A stretch of 64,000 nucleotides of DNA, taken from NCBI RefSeq assembly GCF_036026595.1, contig NZ_JARZFX010000009.1:69570-133569 (forward strand), in the 5' to 3' direction. The position numbers were made by a program, and so were the translations under genes. This stretch comes from Virgibacillus_P tibetensis (GTDB lineage Bacteria; Bacillota; Bacilli; Bacillales; Amphibacillaceae). The notes below the pieces were generated by a model that searched no databases, had not been told where the DNA came from, and saw only the letters and a list, made by a program, of their open reading frames with translations. This document shows, in pieces, positions 43,560 through 52,809 of this stretch. Within the stretch, counting starts at the first letter, position 1, and every line of letters begins with the position of its first letter.

Positions 43560-44762
43560 TCAACTGCTATCCTTCTCTTCCAGCCTGCCCTTCATTTCAT
43601 CCAGTTGCTCTTTAAAAGCATTTCTATCTCGCTCACTAATTTCACGGATTTCCCCATATCTCACTTTTTGATAGACAGCAATGTCAGTATTCATACCAAT
43701 TCGGGAAAACCAATCTTCTATAGTTTCATAGTGCTTTCTGCCCTTTTTATTCTTTATGGCTTTACGTTCAAATTCTAAAACCATCTTCCGAATGGGATGA
43801 TCTGGCTTTTTAAAGAAGTGTTTCATACTGTCTAGCGAGAAAAGTTTTTTCTTCGATTTATCATCTAACGCACTATAGGAGATTGTTTCATCAGTCTCTG
43901 TGGGATCCAGCTTCTTATTAAAACGTCTTTTCCACAGTAGTATGACAAGTATTACACCAAATACGATAAGAGTGATTAATAGAATAGTTAACACATATGG
44001 AGCAATCATTTCTATAATGGATTTTTCATCTAACTCTTTCCAGTATCCATCACCTGCAAAGCCTTCCCCTTCACGTGTTTGTTCCGGCCATCCTCTCTGT
44101 TGCACATCTAGAAAACTAAGTACGTTTGCTACACCACCGAGTGCACTGCCAAATAAATTTAAAAGTCCTTGCCAAGTAGCCAGTACTGCAAGGCGGGTTA
44201 CGTCAAATAACAGATAGAATAATCCAGCACCAACAGCCAACACGCCAATAAAATAAACAGGTAACTTATTATTAAATTGTTTCCGGTCCATCTTATGTAC
44301 GACAGCTAAATGACTGGTTATATAGCCGATAATTAAAATGATGAATTGCAGGAAGGGATACAGCATAATTCGAGTATCATTAACGAGTAGACTAATGATC
44401 GCTGTTAAGATTACTGTAATTAGAATATAGGTGTTTTCCCTGCTGATTATTTCTTCTTTACGAATATCAATGTACCTCCAAACAAATAAAACCGGAAATA
44501 AAACAGCCAACATGATCGGGTAATTCAGCAGATAGAAAAGAGCAAATAGAAAGGGAATTGTTAATAGATACCAAAAGTAATTCGTCGATTGTCTAGTTAT
44601 TGCCGTATAAACAATACATATTCCAGTAATCATTGCTAAATAGCTCCCATAAGGAACCCATTCATAACTATGATGCATGATTGGCAATACGATTAAGAAG
44701 ATAATAATTGCCTCACTTAAAAAGTGATAGGCGTATGTAAATGTAGGATGGTTATTTTGCAT
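43560..44762 (-). CDS. Membrane protein with C-terminal DUF4129
   Basis: A 400-aa protein with about eight hydrophobic segments, a hydrophilic loop (GGVANVLSFLDVQQRG and following) and a C-terminal cytoplasmic DUF4129-type region (MVLEFERKAIKNKKGRKHYETIEDWF). Such proteins usually sit with MoxR and DUF58 partners. It lacks the transglutaminase-like catalytic domain often fused upstream of DUF4129. The ATG overlaps the end of the DUF58 gene by 11 bp. The function is unknown. Confidence 0.78.
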   Translation of the reverse strand: MQNNHPTFTYAYHFLSEAIIIFLIVLPIMHHSYEWVPYGSYLAMITGICIVYTAITRQSTNYFWYLLTIPFLFALFYLLNYPIMLAVLFPVLFVWRYIDIRKEEIISRENTYILITVILTAIISLLVNDTRIMLYPFLQFIILIIGYITSHLAVVHKMDRKQFNNKLPVYFIGVLAVGAGLFYLLFDVTRLAVLATWQGLLNLFGSALGGVANVLSFLDVQQRGWPEQTREGEGFAGDGYWKELDEKSIIEMIAPYVLTILLITLIVFGVILVILLWKRRFNKKLDPTETDETISYSALDDKSKKKLFSLDSMKHFFKKPDHPIRKMVLEFERKAIKNKKGRKHYETIEDWFSRIGMNTDIAVYQKVRYGEIREISERDRNAFKEQLDEMKGRLEEKDSS

Positions 44763-45969
44763 TAGTCATCGTATCCCTTATAAGAGGATTTAATATTGCC
44801 CCATCCTCTATACTCGTTATTTGAAATACAGCATATTGAGCCTGTTTCCATGTATCCATCAGTTGAATTGCATCAGGTGGCACTTCTCCAATGAGAATAA
44901 TTGTTTTTGGCTTGAAGAATTGTTTTCCTATTCGGTGAAGCATTTGGTTAAAGGGAAGGATAACCGATTGTTTATGAATCCTTGCCAGCATTTCCAACGA
45001 CTGACCGTAATGATTTTTCCCTTCTCCCTCGTCCAAATGAATAAATGGTTCTGGACCAGGCTTTCGTGCATTAATAAAGATTTCATATGGCACACGGGCT
45101 TCGGTTGCATACTTACTCAAGTAGGCTGTATAAGAGAGGAGATTTTCAAGGTTCTGATTAAATGATGCCATATTTATTTTATCCTCTGTTCCAAGATTCA
45201 CTATAAAAACAAATGACCGATCTACCACCTTCTCATATACATTTGTTTGCAGCTTTTGAGATTTAACCGATGCTTTCCAATTAATTCGGTGGAACGGATC
45301 GCTAAAACTATAATCTCTTGTGCCTAGAGGACTTTGGATATCCTCAAACGGGGAAAAGTTTGACCGGCTTGATCCGGGAATCATCTGAAATACGGCTTCA
45401 ACACCCTTTACTGGAAGCAGTTTAGGGAAAACAACGAATTCCGTATAATAGAAATGCTTGTACTTTAACGTAATAGAATCAAAATTAAATAAATGCGGAA
45501 ATACAAATGTTATATTATTCACCTTTGAAACCCCACGCTGCTCTGCAACTACAGGGATTTCTATTACTGTTTTTCTTTTTCGGAATATCGATAATGGAAT
45601 TTTAATTTGACTCCAATAATTGTCTGTTTCTTTCACATGTGCATATGCCTTTATCGCTGGTCCTGTCTGTAATTTAAACTCACCATTGATCAACGGGAAC
45701 ACAGATTGATTCTCTAATTCAAACGTAAGGTCCGAATCTTCACCGGGAAATAGTTTAATTGTTTTCCTTGGATTTTTTAATATTAACTTTTCACCTAAAC
45801 TCTTGTCATATACTTTAAAAATAATTAAGTAGGCCGTAAAAACACCAACTCCTATAAACGCAATAGAATTTTGAAAAATAATTCCGATTAAAAAGAATAC
45901 TACCAAAGCAGCTACGATATTATCGAAACTTTTCATTTGATCTGAACCAAATTCTTTAAGCCACATCAT
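44752..45969 (-). CDS. DUF58 domain protein
   Basis: A 405-aa protein with two close N-terminal membrane segments (about 18-55) and a DUF58 domain (SPFEDIQSPLGTRDYSFSDPFHRINWKASVKSQKLQTNVYEK), the hallmark of the partners of MoxR ATPases, which resemble von Willebrand A adaptors. Its start overlaps the moxR stop (ATGA), showing coupled translation. It probably acts with the ATPase in assembly of some envelope or enzyme complex; the client is unknown. Confidence 0.86.
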   Translation of the reverse strand: MMWLKEFGSDQMKSFDNIVAALVVFFLIGIIFQNSIAFIGVGVFTAYLIIFKVYDKSLGEKLILKNPRKTIKLFPGEDSDLTFELENQSVFPLINGEFKLQTGPAIKAYAHVKETDNYWSQIKIPLSIFRKRKTVIEIPVVAEQRGVSKVNNITFVFPHLFNFDSITLKYKHFYYTEFVVFPKLLPVKGVEAVFQMIPGSSRSNFSPFEDIQSPLGTRDYSFSDPFHRINWKASVKSQKLQTNVYEKVVDRSFVFIVNLGTEDKINMASFNQNLENLLSYTAYLSKYATEARVPYEIFINARKPGPEPFIHLDEGEGKNHYGQSLEMLARIHKQSVILPFNQMLHRIGKQFFKPKTIILIGEVPPDAIQLMDTWKQAQYAVFQITSIEDGAILNPLIRDTMTNAK

Positions 45970-46910
45970 TCCCTGACTGCTCCCTCTTCTACTGGAACTG
46001 GTACGCCTTTAATTATTTCATTCACTACTTGACCAGGGGTTTTCTTAATAGATCCTTCCATTGATAAAATAAGTCGGTGTTCAAATATGTACGGTACCAA
46101 AACTTTCACATCGTCCGGCGTAACATAATCTCTATCTAGTAGAAAAGCACGTGCTTGAGCCGCACGCATTAATGCAAGCATCCCCCTAGGACTGATACCA
46201 AGATCTACATCATTATGCTCTCTTGATGAATGAATAAGCCCTAATAAGTAATCTGAAACAACTTCAGATAGTGTAACATGCTTAATCTCGCTTTGGAGAG
46301 TTCGAATAGATTCAAGTGATAGTGATGCACTGATCCCTTCAAAAGGGTCGTTTGTACGGTAAGTGTGTAATATATTTCTTTCTTCTTCGATAGATGGATA
46401 ACCAAGGTCAAGTTTAAATAGAAAACGATCTAATTGTGCCTCTGGTAATGGAAATGTCCCATAATTACTTTCTACAGGGTTTTGGGTAGCAATCACGATA
46501 AATGGAGCATCTACTCTAATCGTTTCCCCATCTATAGTTGATTGATACTCCTCCATAACCTCAAGCAGACTGGATTGGGTTTTAGGTGTTGCCCTGTTTA
46601 TCTCATCCGCAAGTAGCACATTTGAAACCACGGGACCCACCCGGAGTTCAAATTCCTGGGTCTTTGGATTAAAAAAACGAATACCTGTAACGTCACTCGG
46701 CAAAACATCTGGTGTGAATTGGACTCTACTAAATTTACCATCCATTACTTTTGCAAAAGTTTTAGCCAATTTTGTTTTACCGGTCCCAGGAACACTTTCA
46801 AGCAGAACATGTCCTTGTGCAAGTAAAGCCACAAACATTAAATCCACCACTTCTTCTTTGCCATAAATAACATTGTTTAATGCTTGTTTCGCTTTATTGA
46901 TATTTTCCAT
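45966..46910 (-). CDS. MoxR-family AAA+ ATPase
   Basis: A 314-aa MoxR AAA+ ATPase. Walker A is SVPGTGKTKLAK, Walker B NVLLADEINRATPKTQSSLLEVMEE, and sensor 1 FIVIATQNPVE. It heads a three-gene operon with DUF58 and DUF4129 genes, a very common chaperone-like module of unproven client in Bacilli. I take the ATG at 46910, six codons inside a TTG-open frame (46925), because GGGGG lies ahead of it. Confidence 0.9.
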   Translation of the reverse strand: MENINKAKQALNNVIYGKEEVVDLMFVALLAQGHVLLESVPGTGKTKLAKTFAKVMDGKFSRVQFTPDVLPSDVTGIRFFNPKTQEFELRVGPVVSNVLLADEINRATPKTQSSLLEVMEEYQSTIDGETIRVDAPFIVIATQNPVESNYGTFPLPEAQLDRFLFKLDLGYPSIEEERNILHTYRTNDPFEGISASLSLESIRTLQSEIKHVTLSEVVSDYLLGLIHSSREHNDVDLGISPRGMLALMRAAQARAFLLDRDYVTPDDVKVLVPYIFEHRLILSMEGSIKKTPGQVVNEIIKGVPVPVEEGAVRE

Positions 46911-47281
46911 CCGTATTTCCCCCAAAAACTAATTTTTAGATAATTACCATTATTATTACATATTTTTCCCACTTTAACAATCTGATCCAAAAAGCAATAC
47001 AGCAATCCTTTTTAGAATTGCTGTAAAAGAAAGCATGCTCAGCTCTAGCGTGTATGCCGACGCCTGAGCACAAGCCCGGTTTTAGTCGGCCTTCCTTATC
47101 CTGTGGCTTCATCGGCACTAGGACGTCTTGGGAATGCGCACTGCTCGTCCCACCGAAAACATCGTCCCTCGAAGCCGGACGTGGCTGTTTAATTGTAAGA
47201 ATTAATTGCAGCCAAAATTTTATACTCCTATTTAGTAAGAAAGGCAGCCAAAGGAAATTCATCTTTTAGCTGCTGTTCTAT
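46911..47281. other. Gap with hairpin and GC-rich element between moxR and BCCT gene
   Basis: A hairpin TACAGCAAT / ATTGCTGTA (46998-47025) is followed by a GC-rich block (47030-47195). Open frames on both strands over that block are not accompanied by ribosome-binding sites. No gene is called. Confidence 0.55.
47030..47195. repeat. GC-rich extragenic repeat-like element
   Basis: This block is much richer in GC than the flanks and contains an internal inverted repeat TGCTCAG (47036-47042) / CTGAGCA (47064-47070). It has the look of an intergenic repeat common in Oceanobacillus/Virgibacillus-type genomes, which I recall as spurious ORFs in annotations. Only one copy is present in the window. 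Confidence 0.5.
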
Positions 47282-48790
47282 TTATTTATGATCATCTTCC
47301 TTGATACCTGGCTCCTTTTTAATCATTCGGAGAAAAGCTGCAACTATCACCAGCAATATTACGGTGAATGGTAAAGCAGATATGAGTGATGCTGTTTGCA
47401 AGGCATCCAATCCACCTGCAAGCAATAATACAACTGCAATTGCTGTGATTAAAATACCCCAAACAAGCTTCACTACTAATGCTGGATTCAGGCTACCACG
47501 TGACGTCATACTTCCTAAAATATAAGTAGCTGAGTCAGCTGATGTCACTAGGAAGGTAAAGATTAGGAAAATGGATAATAGAGACATGATTGTTGTTAAT
47601 GGCAAGCTGCCATATGTTTCAAATAACGCAACAGCTACATCTGCATTTACAGCTTCTGCTATTTGGGATCCACTATACAAATCATTATAAATTGCTGTCC
47701 CACCAAGTGCTGCAATCCATAAACACGCAATGACCGGCGGTACAACCAATACGCCAAATACAAATTCGCGTATTGTTCTACCTCTTGACACGCGAGCCAC
47801 AAACGCTCCTACAAAAGGGGACCATGCAGTAGCCCAAGCCCAGTAGAAGATTGTCCAATCACGCACCCAGACATCACCTGTATAAGGGGTTAAGCGTAAA
47901 CTGTATTGAACAAAATTTGTCAAGTAATCTCCTAATCCTAATACAAACGTGTTCAGAATAAAAACGGTAGGGCCGGCAATAAATACAAACACAAGAAGTA
48001 AAAGAGCAAGGCCTAAGTTCAGATTACTTAACCATTTAATCCCTTTATTCAAACCAGTACTTGACGACAGTAAGTATGTTATTAGCATTACACCAGCGAT
48101 TATAATTTGAACCCAAATTGAATTTGGTACATCAAAAACTGATTTCAGCCCTCCATTCATTTGTAAAATGCCAAGGCCTAATGAGGTAGCAACACCCATC
48201 ACGGTAGCAATAACTGCTAGTGAATCAATTGTTCCTCCCAGTATTTTATTCTTCCCGACAATAGGTTCAATCGCAGTAGATATTAAACCTTTCTTTTCTT
48301 TTTTAAACTGTAAGTAAGCGATAACTAAACCGACTACAGCAAAAACCGACCATTGACTAACTCCCCAGTGAAAAAAAGCATAGCCCATTGCAATTCGCGC
48401 GGCTTCTTCGGTTTGCGCTTCTACTAAGGGAAATGGTGTTTCAAAGAAGTGGCTCATCGGTTCTGCCACTCCCCAGAATACAAGTCCAGCACCAAATCCA
48501 GCAGAAAAGAGCATGCCGATCCAAGTGAAAAATGGGTATTCAGGTTGGGAATCAGCAGGCCCAAGGCGAATCTTTCCATATTTACTAAAAGACAAGCCAA
48601 CTAAAAATATCACAAAAATAAAAACAGCTAACAAGTAAAACCAACCAAATGACGTTGTAGTAAAATTGAATAGAGTTTCAGCAACCGCCCCGAATTTCAC
48701 TGGCATAATTGCTCCAATTATAACTAATAGTAAGACTACAATAGATGATACATAAAACACGGGATTTTTTAGAGCATTTTTATTTTTCAT
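47282..48790 (-). CDS. BCCT-family betaine/choline/carnitine transporter
   Basis: A 502-aa transporter with about 12 membrane segments. The BCCT signature is the Trp-rich stretch WTIFYWAWATAWSPFVGAFVARVSRGR, and the glycine-rich helix is GFGAGLVFWGVAEPMSHF. Members use sodium or protons to import trimethylammonium compounds for osmoprotection or catabolism. The substrate cannot be told; OpuD/BetL-like is a guess. The ATG at 48790 follows AAAGGA; a frame open to 48805 uses a GTG without a site. Confidence 0.91.
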   Translation of the reverse strand: MKNKNALKNPVFYVSSIVVLLLVIIGAIMPVKFGAVAETLFNFTTTSFGWFYLLAVFIFVIFLVGLSFSKYGKIRLGPADSQPEYPFFTWIGMLFSAGFGAGLVFWGVAEPMSHFFETPFPLVEAQTEEAARIAMGYAFFHWGVSQWSVFAVVGLVIAYLQFKKEKKGLISTAIEPIVGKNKILGGTIDSLAVIATVMGVATSLGLGILQMNGGLKSVFDVPNSIWVQIIIAGVMLITYLLSSSTGLNKGIKWLSNLNLGLALLLLVFVFIAGPTVFILNTFVLGLGDYLTNFVQYSLRLTPYTGDVWVRDWTIFYWAWATAWSPFVGAFVARVSRGRTIREFVFGVLVVPPVIACLWIAALGGTAIYNDLYSGSQIAEAVNADVAVALFETYGSLPLTTIMSLLSIFLIFTFLVTSADSATYILGSMTSRGSLNPALVVKLVWGILITAIAVVLLLAGGLDALQTASLISALPFTVILLVIVAAFLRMIKKEPGIKEDDHK

Positions 48791-49084
48791 AACGTATCCT
48801 TTCACAAGTGTATTTTCAACCTATGTACTGCGGTTTGAAACTTTGAAACTATTTTATAGTCGTTTCAATACGATGGCTTATTCCCTTATTATAAAATTTT
48901 TAAACTTCCTACTAGCTTATAAAAGTCAGTTAAACATATAGTATTTCACCCCTGTTCTACTACATTAAACTTCATTTTCACACAAGTTTTCTTTTTAAAG
49001 AACTACAAACTCCTATACTTTTTTTCACTCAAAAAAAAGCCACCCGCTATGGGTGGCTTTTCAATTCGTATTTACTCTTGTTTA
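48791..49084. other. Gap between NlpC/P60 gene and BCCT gene
   Basis: This AT-rich stretch of 294 bp holds the BCCT promoter and the terminator of the NlpC/P60 hydrolase. Nothing else is seen. Confidence 0.5.
49035..49061 (-). terminator. Terminator of the NlpC/P60 hydrolase gene
   Basis: AAAAGCCACCC / GGGTGGCTTTT is a perfect stem with a 5-nt loop, followed on the minus strand by a run of eight T. It lies 23 bp after the stop codon. Confidence 0.9.
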
Positions 49085-50377
49085 TTACTTAACTCGTTTT
49101 ACAAGTCCGGAAAAGTTTTTCGCCCAATAACCACTGGACATATCAACAATTGCTACCCCTGTTGAACTTTGTGATCCAATAAATTTCCCGCCACCAACAT
49201 AAATTCCAGCATGTCCATTTCTGCCATTTGTGTTAAAAAACACAAGATCTCCTGGTTGCATATTGCTAGGTTTCACAGTAGTACCAGTGTTTACTAACGA
49301 AGCAGTAGATGCCGGAAGAGATATACCTTCCTGTGCGTAAGCCCATGCAATAAAACCAGAACAATCAAATTGTCCTTTAGCAATATCTGATGCTGTACGT
49401 CCACCGCCAAATTTATACACAGAATTACCTATATATTTATTACCCGCAGTAATTGCATTGCCATTACTGCCACTAGTCTTAGACACTACTGGTTTAGATT
49501 CTTTTTTACTGCTAAGTGTAGTTACATTTCCACCATTATCACCAGACGATTGGGATTGGGCGACACTTGTCTGTACTGCCACCGGGCTGGTTGCTGCTGC
49601 TATATTTTCTCTTACCTGAGATTCCAGTAACGCGAGATTACTATCTTCAAGTTGCAACTCGTTCTTCAATGTTATTAAATTCTCTTCCTTTTCTTTCAGT
49701 GTTTCTTTTCTTTCTTCATTCTTCTCTCTTTGTTCTTCTATTAGTACTTGCATTCCTGCAAATTCTGTCTTCATTTCATTTAAATCATTTAATTTCTCAA
49801 TGACTTCAGCCTGTTTTTCCTCTACCTTTTTCTTGTCTTGCTCTTGAATTTTCATTAATTTCGTATCCGAATCCGCAATTTTATTTACCGCAGATACACG
49901 GTTAACAAAGTCACTAAAGTCTTTTGCTCCAAATACTACTTCCAAATAACTGATATTCCCGCCATTTCTTTGATAGGAAACAATTCGTTCTTTTAAAATG
50001 TTATAACGGGCTTCAATTACTTCTTCCAATTCAACAATTTCTTCTTCCATTACGTCTACTTCTTCTTCTGTATCAGCAATTTCCGATTCAGTTTCATCTA
50101 TCTTTTTCTGATTTTCTATTAAAGCATCATTCACACGTTCTATTTCTTTATTTAATTCTTCTAAGTCTATTAATATATCAGCTATACTTGATTCTGCCTC
50201 TGATAGATTTGCCTTTATTTCAGAGCGGTCATCTCTTATTTCAGCTTGCCTGCTTTTAAGCGCGTCTACGGTTTCTGCCTGGGTTGTTGTACTGAATAAT
50301 GGACTTCCTAAACTAACCACAGCTACTGCGGTTATTGCGACTATTATCTTCTTCAACTTTCTTTCCCCGCTTCCCAT
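49085..50377 (-). CDS. Secreted NlpC/P60 peptidoglycan hydrolase with coiled-coil N-terminus
   Basis: A secreted cell-wall hydrolase of about 430 aa. A signal peptide ends near TTTQA-E, a long coiled coil (about 40-265, PcsB/CwlO-like) follows, then a Ser/Gly linker. The C-terminal NlpC/P60 domain has the catalytic Cys in GQFDCSGFIAWAY and His in NGRNGHAGIYVGGG. By layout it resembles CwlO, the FtsEX-dependent D,L-endopeptidase needed for elongation. The start could be ATG at 50377 or TTG at 50356, the latter giving a more typical signal peptide behind GGGGAAAG. Confidence 0.87.
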   Translation of the reverse strand: MGSGERKLKKIIVAITAVAVVSLGSPLFSTTTQAETVDALKSRQAEIRDDRSEIKANLSEAESSIADILIDLEELNKEIERVNDALIENQKKIDETESEIADTEEEVDVMEEEIVELEEVIEARYNILKERIVSYQRNGGNISYLEVVFGAKDFSDFVNRVSAVNKIADSDTKLMKIQEQDKKKVEEKQAEVIEKLNDLNEMKTEFAGMQVLIEEQREKNEERKETLKEKEENLITLKNELQLEDSNLALLESQVRENIAAATSPVAVQTSVAQSQSSGDNGGNVTTLSSKKESKPVVSKTSGSNGNAITAGNKYIGNSVYKFGGGRTASDIAKGQFDCSGFIAWAYAQEGISLPASTASLVNTGTTVKPSNMQPGDLVFFNTNGRNGHAGIYVGGGKFIGSQSSTGVAIVDMSSGYWAKNFSGLVKRVK

Positions 50378-50575
50378 TTTCACACCTGCAAACCTTTTTA
50401 TGTATGTAGAATTCTTCGATTTAATTTATAAATCGCAGGAACGTGATCAATATTTTATTCTATGTATTTATTTCTTTTAGGTAATTGGTAGTATATCACT
50501 ATTAAATTTCATAGAGATTATGATAATATTACAATTGTATTTCAAATATGACATTAAACCTCTATTTTCATTAAA

Positions 50576-50610
50576 TAAGTGTCTGTTCCCTGATAGAGAA
50601 CAGACACTTA
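50576..50610 (-). terminator. Terminator of aceA
   Basis: AAGTGTCTGTTC / GAACAGACACTT form a perfect 12-bp stem with a 9-nt loop, about 30 bp after the aceA stop codon. The minus-strand T-tract is short (TATTTA). Confidence 0.72.
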
Positions 50611-50640
50611 TTTTGGTACTTTATCTATTAATTACATTTG

Positions 50641-51918
50641 TTAGCGCGTAAATTGTTCCTCTTCTGTTGATCCTGCCAATGCTGCGGTTGATGAGGTTCC
50701 ACCGGAGACTACTTGTGCTACCTCATCAAAATAACCTGTGCCGACTTCTCGTTGATGGCGTGTTGCACTATAACCATGTTCTTCACTGTCGAACTCTGCC
50801 TGCTGCAATTCAGAATATGCCGCCATACCTTCATCCTTGTATCTCCTGGCTAGTTCAAACATACTATGATTCAGTGCATGGAAACCGGCCAATGTTACAA
50901 ATTGAAACTTATAGCCCATCTCTGCTAGTTCATTCTGAAAACTGGCAATCTCTTTATCAGATAATTTCTTCTTCCAATTAAAGGATGGCGAGCAATTATA
51001 AGCTAGTAATTTATTTGGATACTTTTCATGAACAGCATCTGCAAATTGTTGAGCCTCCGCCAAGTTTGGCTCAGACGTTTCACACCAGACCATATCTGCA
51101 TATGGTGCATACGCCAGCCCTCTGGCAATTGCCTGATTAATACCTGCTCTAGTTTTAAAGAAACCTTCGGGTGTACGTTCGCCAGTAATAAATTCACCAT
51201 CAATAGGATCAACATCACTTGTAATCAAGTCAGCTGCATTAGCGTCTGTCCGCGCAATAATAAGTGTCGAAGTCCCCATTACGTCAGCTGCAAATCGGGC
51301 CGATATTAGGTTTCTAACAGCTGTTTGTGTCGGTAATAAAACCTTACCTCCAAGGTGACCACACTTTTTTTCCGAAGATAATTGATCTTCAAAATGTACA
51401 GCAGAAGCACCTGCTTCTATCATAGATTTCATTAGTTCAAACACGTTTAATTGTCCGCCAAACCCTGCTTCAGCATCCGCAACAATTGGTGCAAACCAAT
51501 CAATATCATTTTTCCCCTCTGCGTGATGAATCTGGTCTGCACGCTGCAAAGCCTGATTAATTCTTTTTACCACATTTGGCACACTATTTACAGGATACAA
51601 ACTTTGATCTGGATACATTTGGCCAGCCATATTTGCATCTGCTGCCACTTGCCAGCCACTTAAGTATATTGCCTTTAAACCTGCTTTTACTTGCTGGACA
51701 GCCTGGTTTCCGGTGAGCGCACCTAGCGCATTAACATAGTTTGGGCTATTCACAAGAGTCCATAGTTTATCGGCTCCTCTCTTTGCCAATGTATGTTCAA
51801 TATCAATTGACCCACGTAACCGAACTACATCTTCAGCAGTGTACGGTCTTTCAACACCTTTCCATCTATCATTTATTTCCCAGTCATTATTAATTTTTTG
51901 CACACGATTATTTGTCAT
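50641..51918 (-). CDS. aceA: Isocitrate lyase
   Basis: A 425-aa isocitrate lyase, the enzyme that splits isocitrate into succinate and glyoxylate and lets cells grow on acetate or fatty acids. The catalytic motif KKCGHLGGKVL has Cys186, and the metal-binding region includes PIVADAEAGFGG. The ATG at 51918 has AAGGAGG upstream. Malate synthase, the usual partner, is not in the window. It fits with the fad genes found 15 kb away, since beta-oxidation yields acetyl-CoA. Confidence 0.94.
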   Translation of the reverse strand: MTNNRVQKINNDWEINDRWKGVERPYTAEDVVRLRGSIDIEHTLAKRGADKLWTLVNSPNYVNALGALTGNQAVQQVKAGLKAIYLSGWQVAADANMAGQMYPDQSLYPVNSVPNVVKRINQALQRADQIHHAEGKNDIDWFAPIVADAEAGFGGQLNVFELMKSMIEAGASAVHFEDQLSSEKKCGHLGGKVLLPTQTAVRNLISARFAADVMGTSTLIIARTDANAADLITSDVDPIDGEFITGERTPEGFFKTRAGINQAIARGLAYAPYADMVWCETSEPNLAEAQQFADAVHEKYPNKLLAYNCSPSFNWKKKLSDKEIASFQNELAEMGYKFQFVTLAGFHALNHSMFELARRYKDEGMAAYSELQQAEFDSEEHGYSATRHQREVGTGYFDEVAQVVSGGTSSTAALAGSTEEEQFTR

Positions 51919-52249
51919 TATTCGTTTCCTCCTTTTTCTAATTGGCCACCTACTGGCTATGTCAAAAATTCTAAAAACTCATTCTGTGTAATTAAGTTTA
52001 ATTTAAGAAATCCAATTCTTATCCATTGTTAACTCTCTGTTGTAATACTCTCCTGATTTCCGGTTCCGGTCATCAAACTGATGAAGGATATCTTTTAAAA
52101 AGACTAAAACGCTCGGTTAATATTTCCTCAAAACAAGTGTTGTTATTAATTTGTAACGCTTAATTACAATTAGTCATACATTCAACCCTCATTGTTTTAG
52201 TACAAGACAATGAAAACTAAGTTGTTATATAACAATGCAAGCAAAAAAA
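51919..52249. other. Gap upstream of aceA
   Basis: This 331-bp AT-rich region should hold the aceA promoter. I looked for a catabolite-response element and found only poor matches (TTGTAACGCTTAATT near 52149 lacks the full consensus). No gene, repeat or riboswitch is evident. Confidence 0.45.
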
Positions 52250-52351
52250 TTAATCTTCTTTCTTAGATAGGCAGTAATCACATTCCATCGTATAACTTTT
52301 AGCATCAACTTTTGATCCACATTCTGGACATGACACATATTCTTTAGTCAT
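52250..52351 (-). CDS. Tiny zinc-ribbon protein (33 aa)
   Basis: A 33-aa frame, MTKEYVSCPECG at its start and CDYCLSKKED at its end, with two Cys-x2-Cys pairs 12 residues apart: a minimal zinc ribbon. The ATG at 52351 has AAAAGGAGGG upstream, which strongly supports translation. It recalls the YhfH-type short zinc-ribbon proteins of Bacillus, but I cannot confirm the family. It stands between aceA and threonine aldolase on the same strand. Confidence 0.7.
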   Translation of the reverse strand: MTKEYVSCPECGSKVDAKSYTMECDYCLSKKED

Positions 52352-52560
52352 TGTAATTCCCTCCTTTTATATAACAGTTTATTGAATATTTGTTTGTTAT
52401 GGTACAGTTTATGCGATTTCAAATAAAAATGCAACCCCTTTTCTGAAATTATTTGAAAATTCTTCGTAAGTTGAGAAAATAGATAAGAGGTAAAAGCATG
52501 CCGGCCTGCTTGTAGCCATACTGACAGCTGTTGCATTGGTTGAAGTAACAAAGCAATAAT

Positions 52561-52626
52561 TTAACCATTCTTCATTAATCTTGAGAATACAACAGTAGGT
52601 TTACTTGTTTCAACAGGCGTAAACAT
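52561..52626 (-). CDS. Possible micro-ORF (21 aa)
   Basis: A 21-codon frame starting MFTPVETSKPTVVF lies behind a good TTAGGAGG site, seven bases before the ATG. It ends at a stop after LMKNG. It may be a leader peptide, or the start of a gene that has decayed; the 200 bp that follow contain only unconvincing frames. No family is recognised. Confidence 0.35.
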   Translation of the reverse strand: MFTPVETSKPTVVFSRLMKNG

Positions 52627-52755
52627 GTTTATACTTCCTCCTAATTATCACAAATAACCTTCAAACTATGTCTAAACGGCAAATTTTCCAACTGACTATA
52701 GTAAACGAGCTAGTTTCTAGTTATAAATCTGGTAAATAAATTACCAAAATCAAAA

Positions 52756-52791
52756 ATAGAACTTGTATTTCAGCTAAATACAAAGTTCTAT
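52756..52791 (-). terminator. Terminator of the threonine aldolase gene
   Basis: ATAGAACTTTGTATTT pairs with AAATACAAGTTCTAT (one bulge) and is followed by TTTTTGATTTT on the minus strand, 19 bp beyond the ltaE stop. Confidence 0.8.
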
Positions 52792-52809
52792 AATTACTAC
52801 ATATGCTAT

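Noticed and set aside
46936..47269. Frames on both strands between moxR and the BCCT gene
   Set aside because: They fall on a GC-rich repeat-like block, have no ribosome-binding site and overlap each other completely.
52130..52165. Possible catabolite-response site upstream of aceA
   Set aside because: The best match lacks the central spacing of the consensus, so I did not call it.
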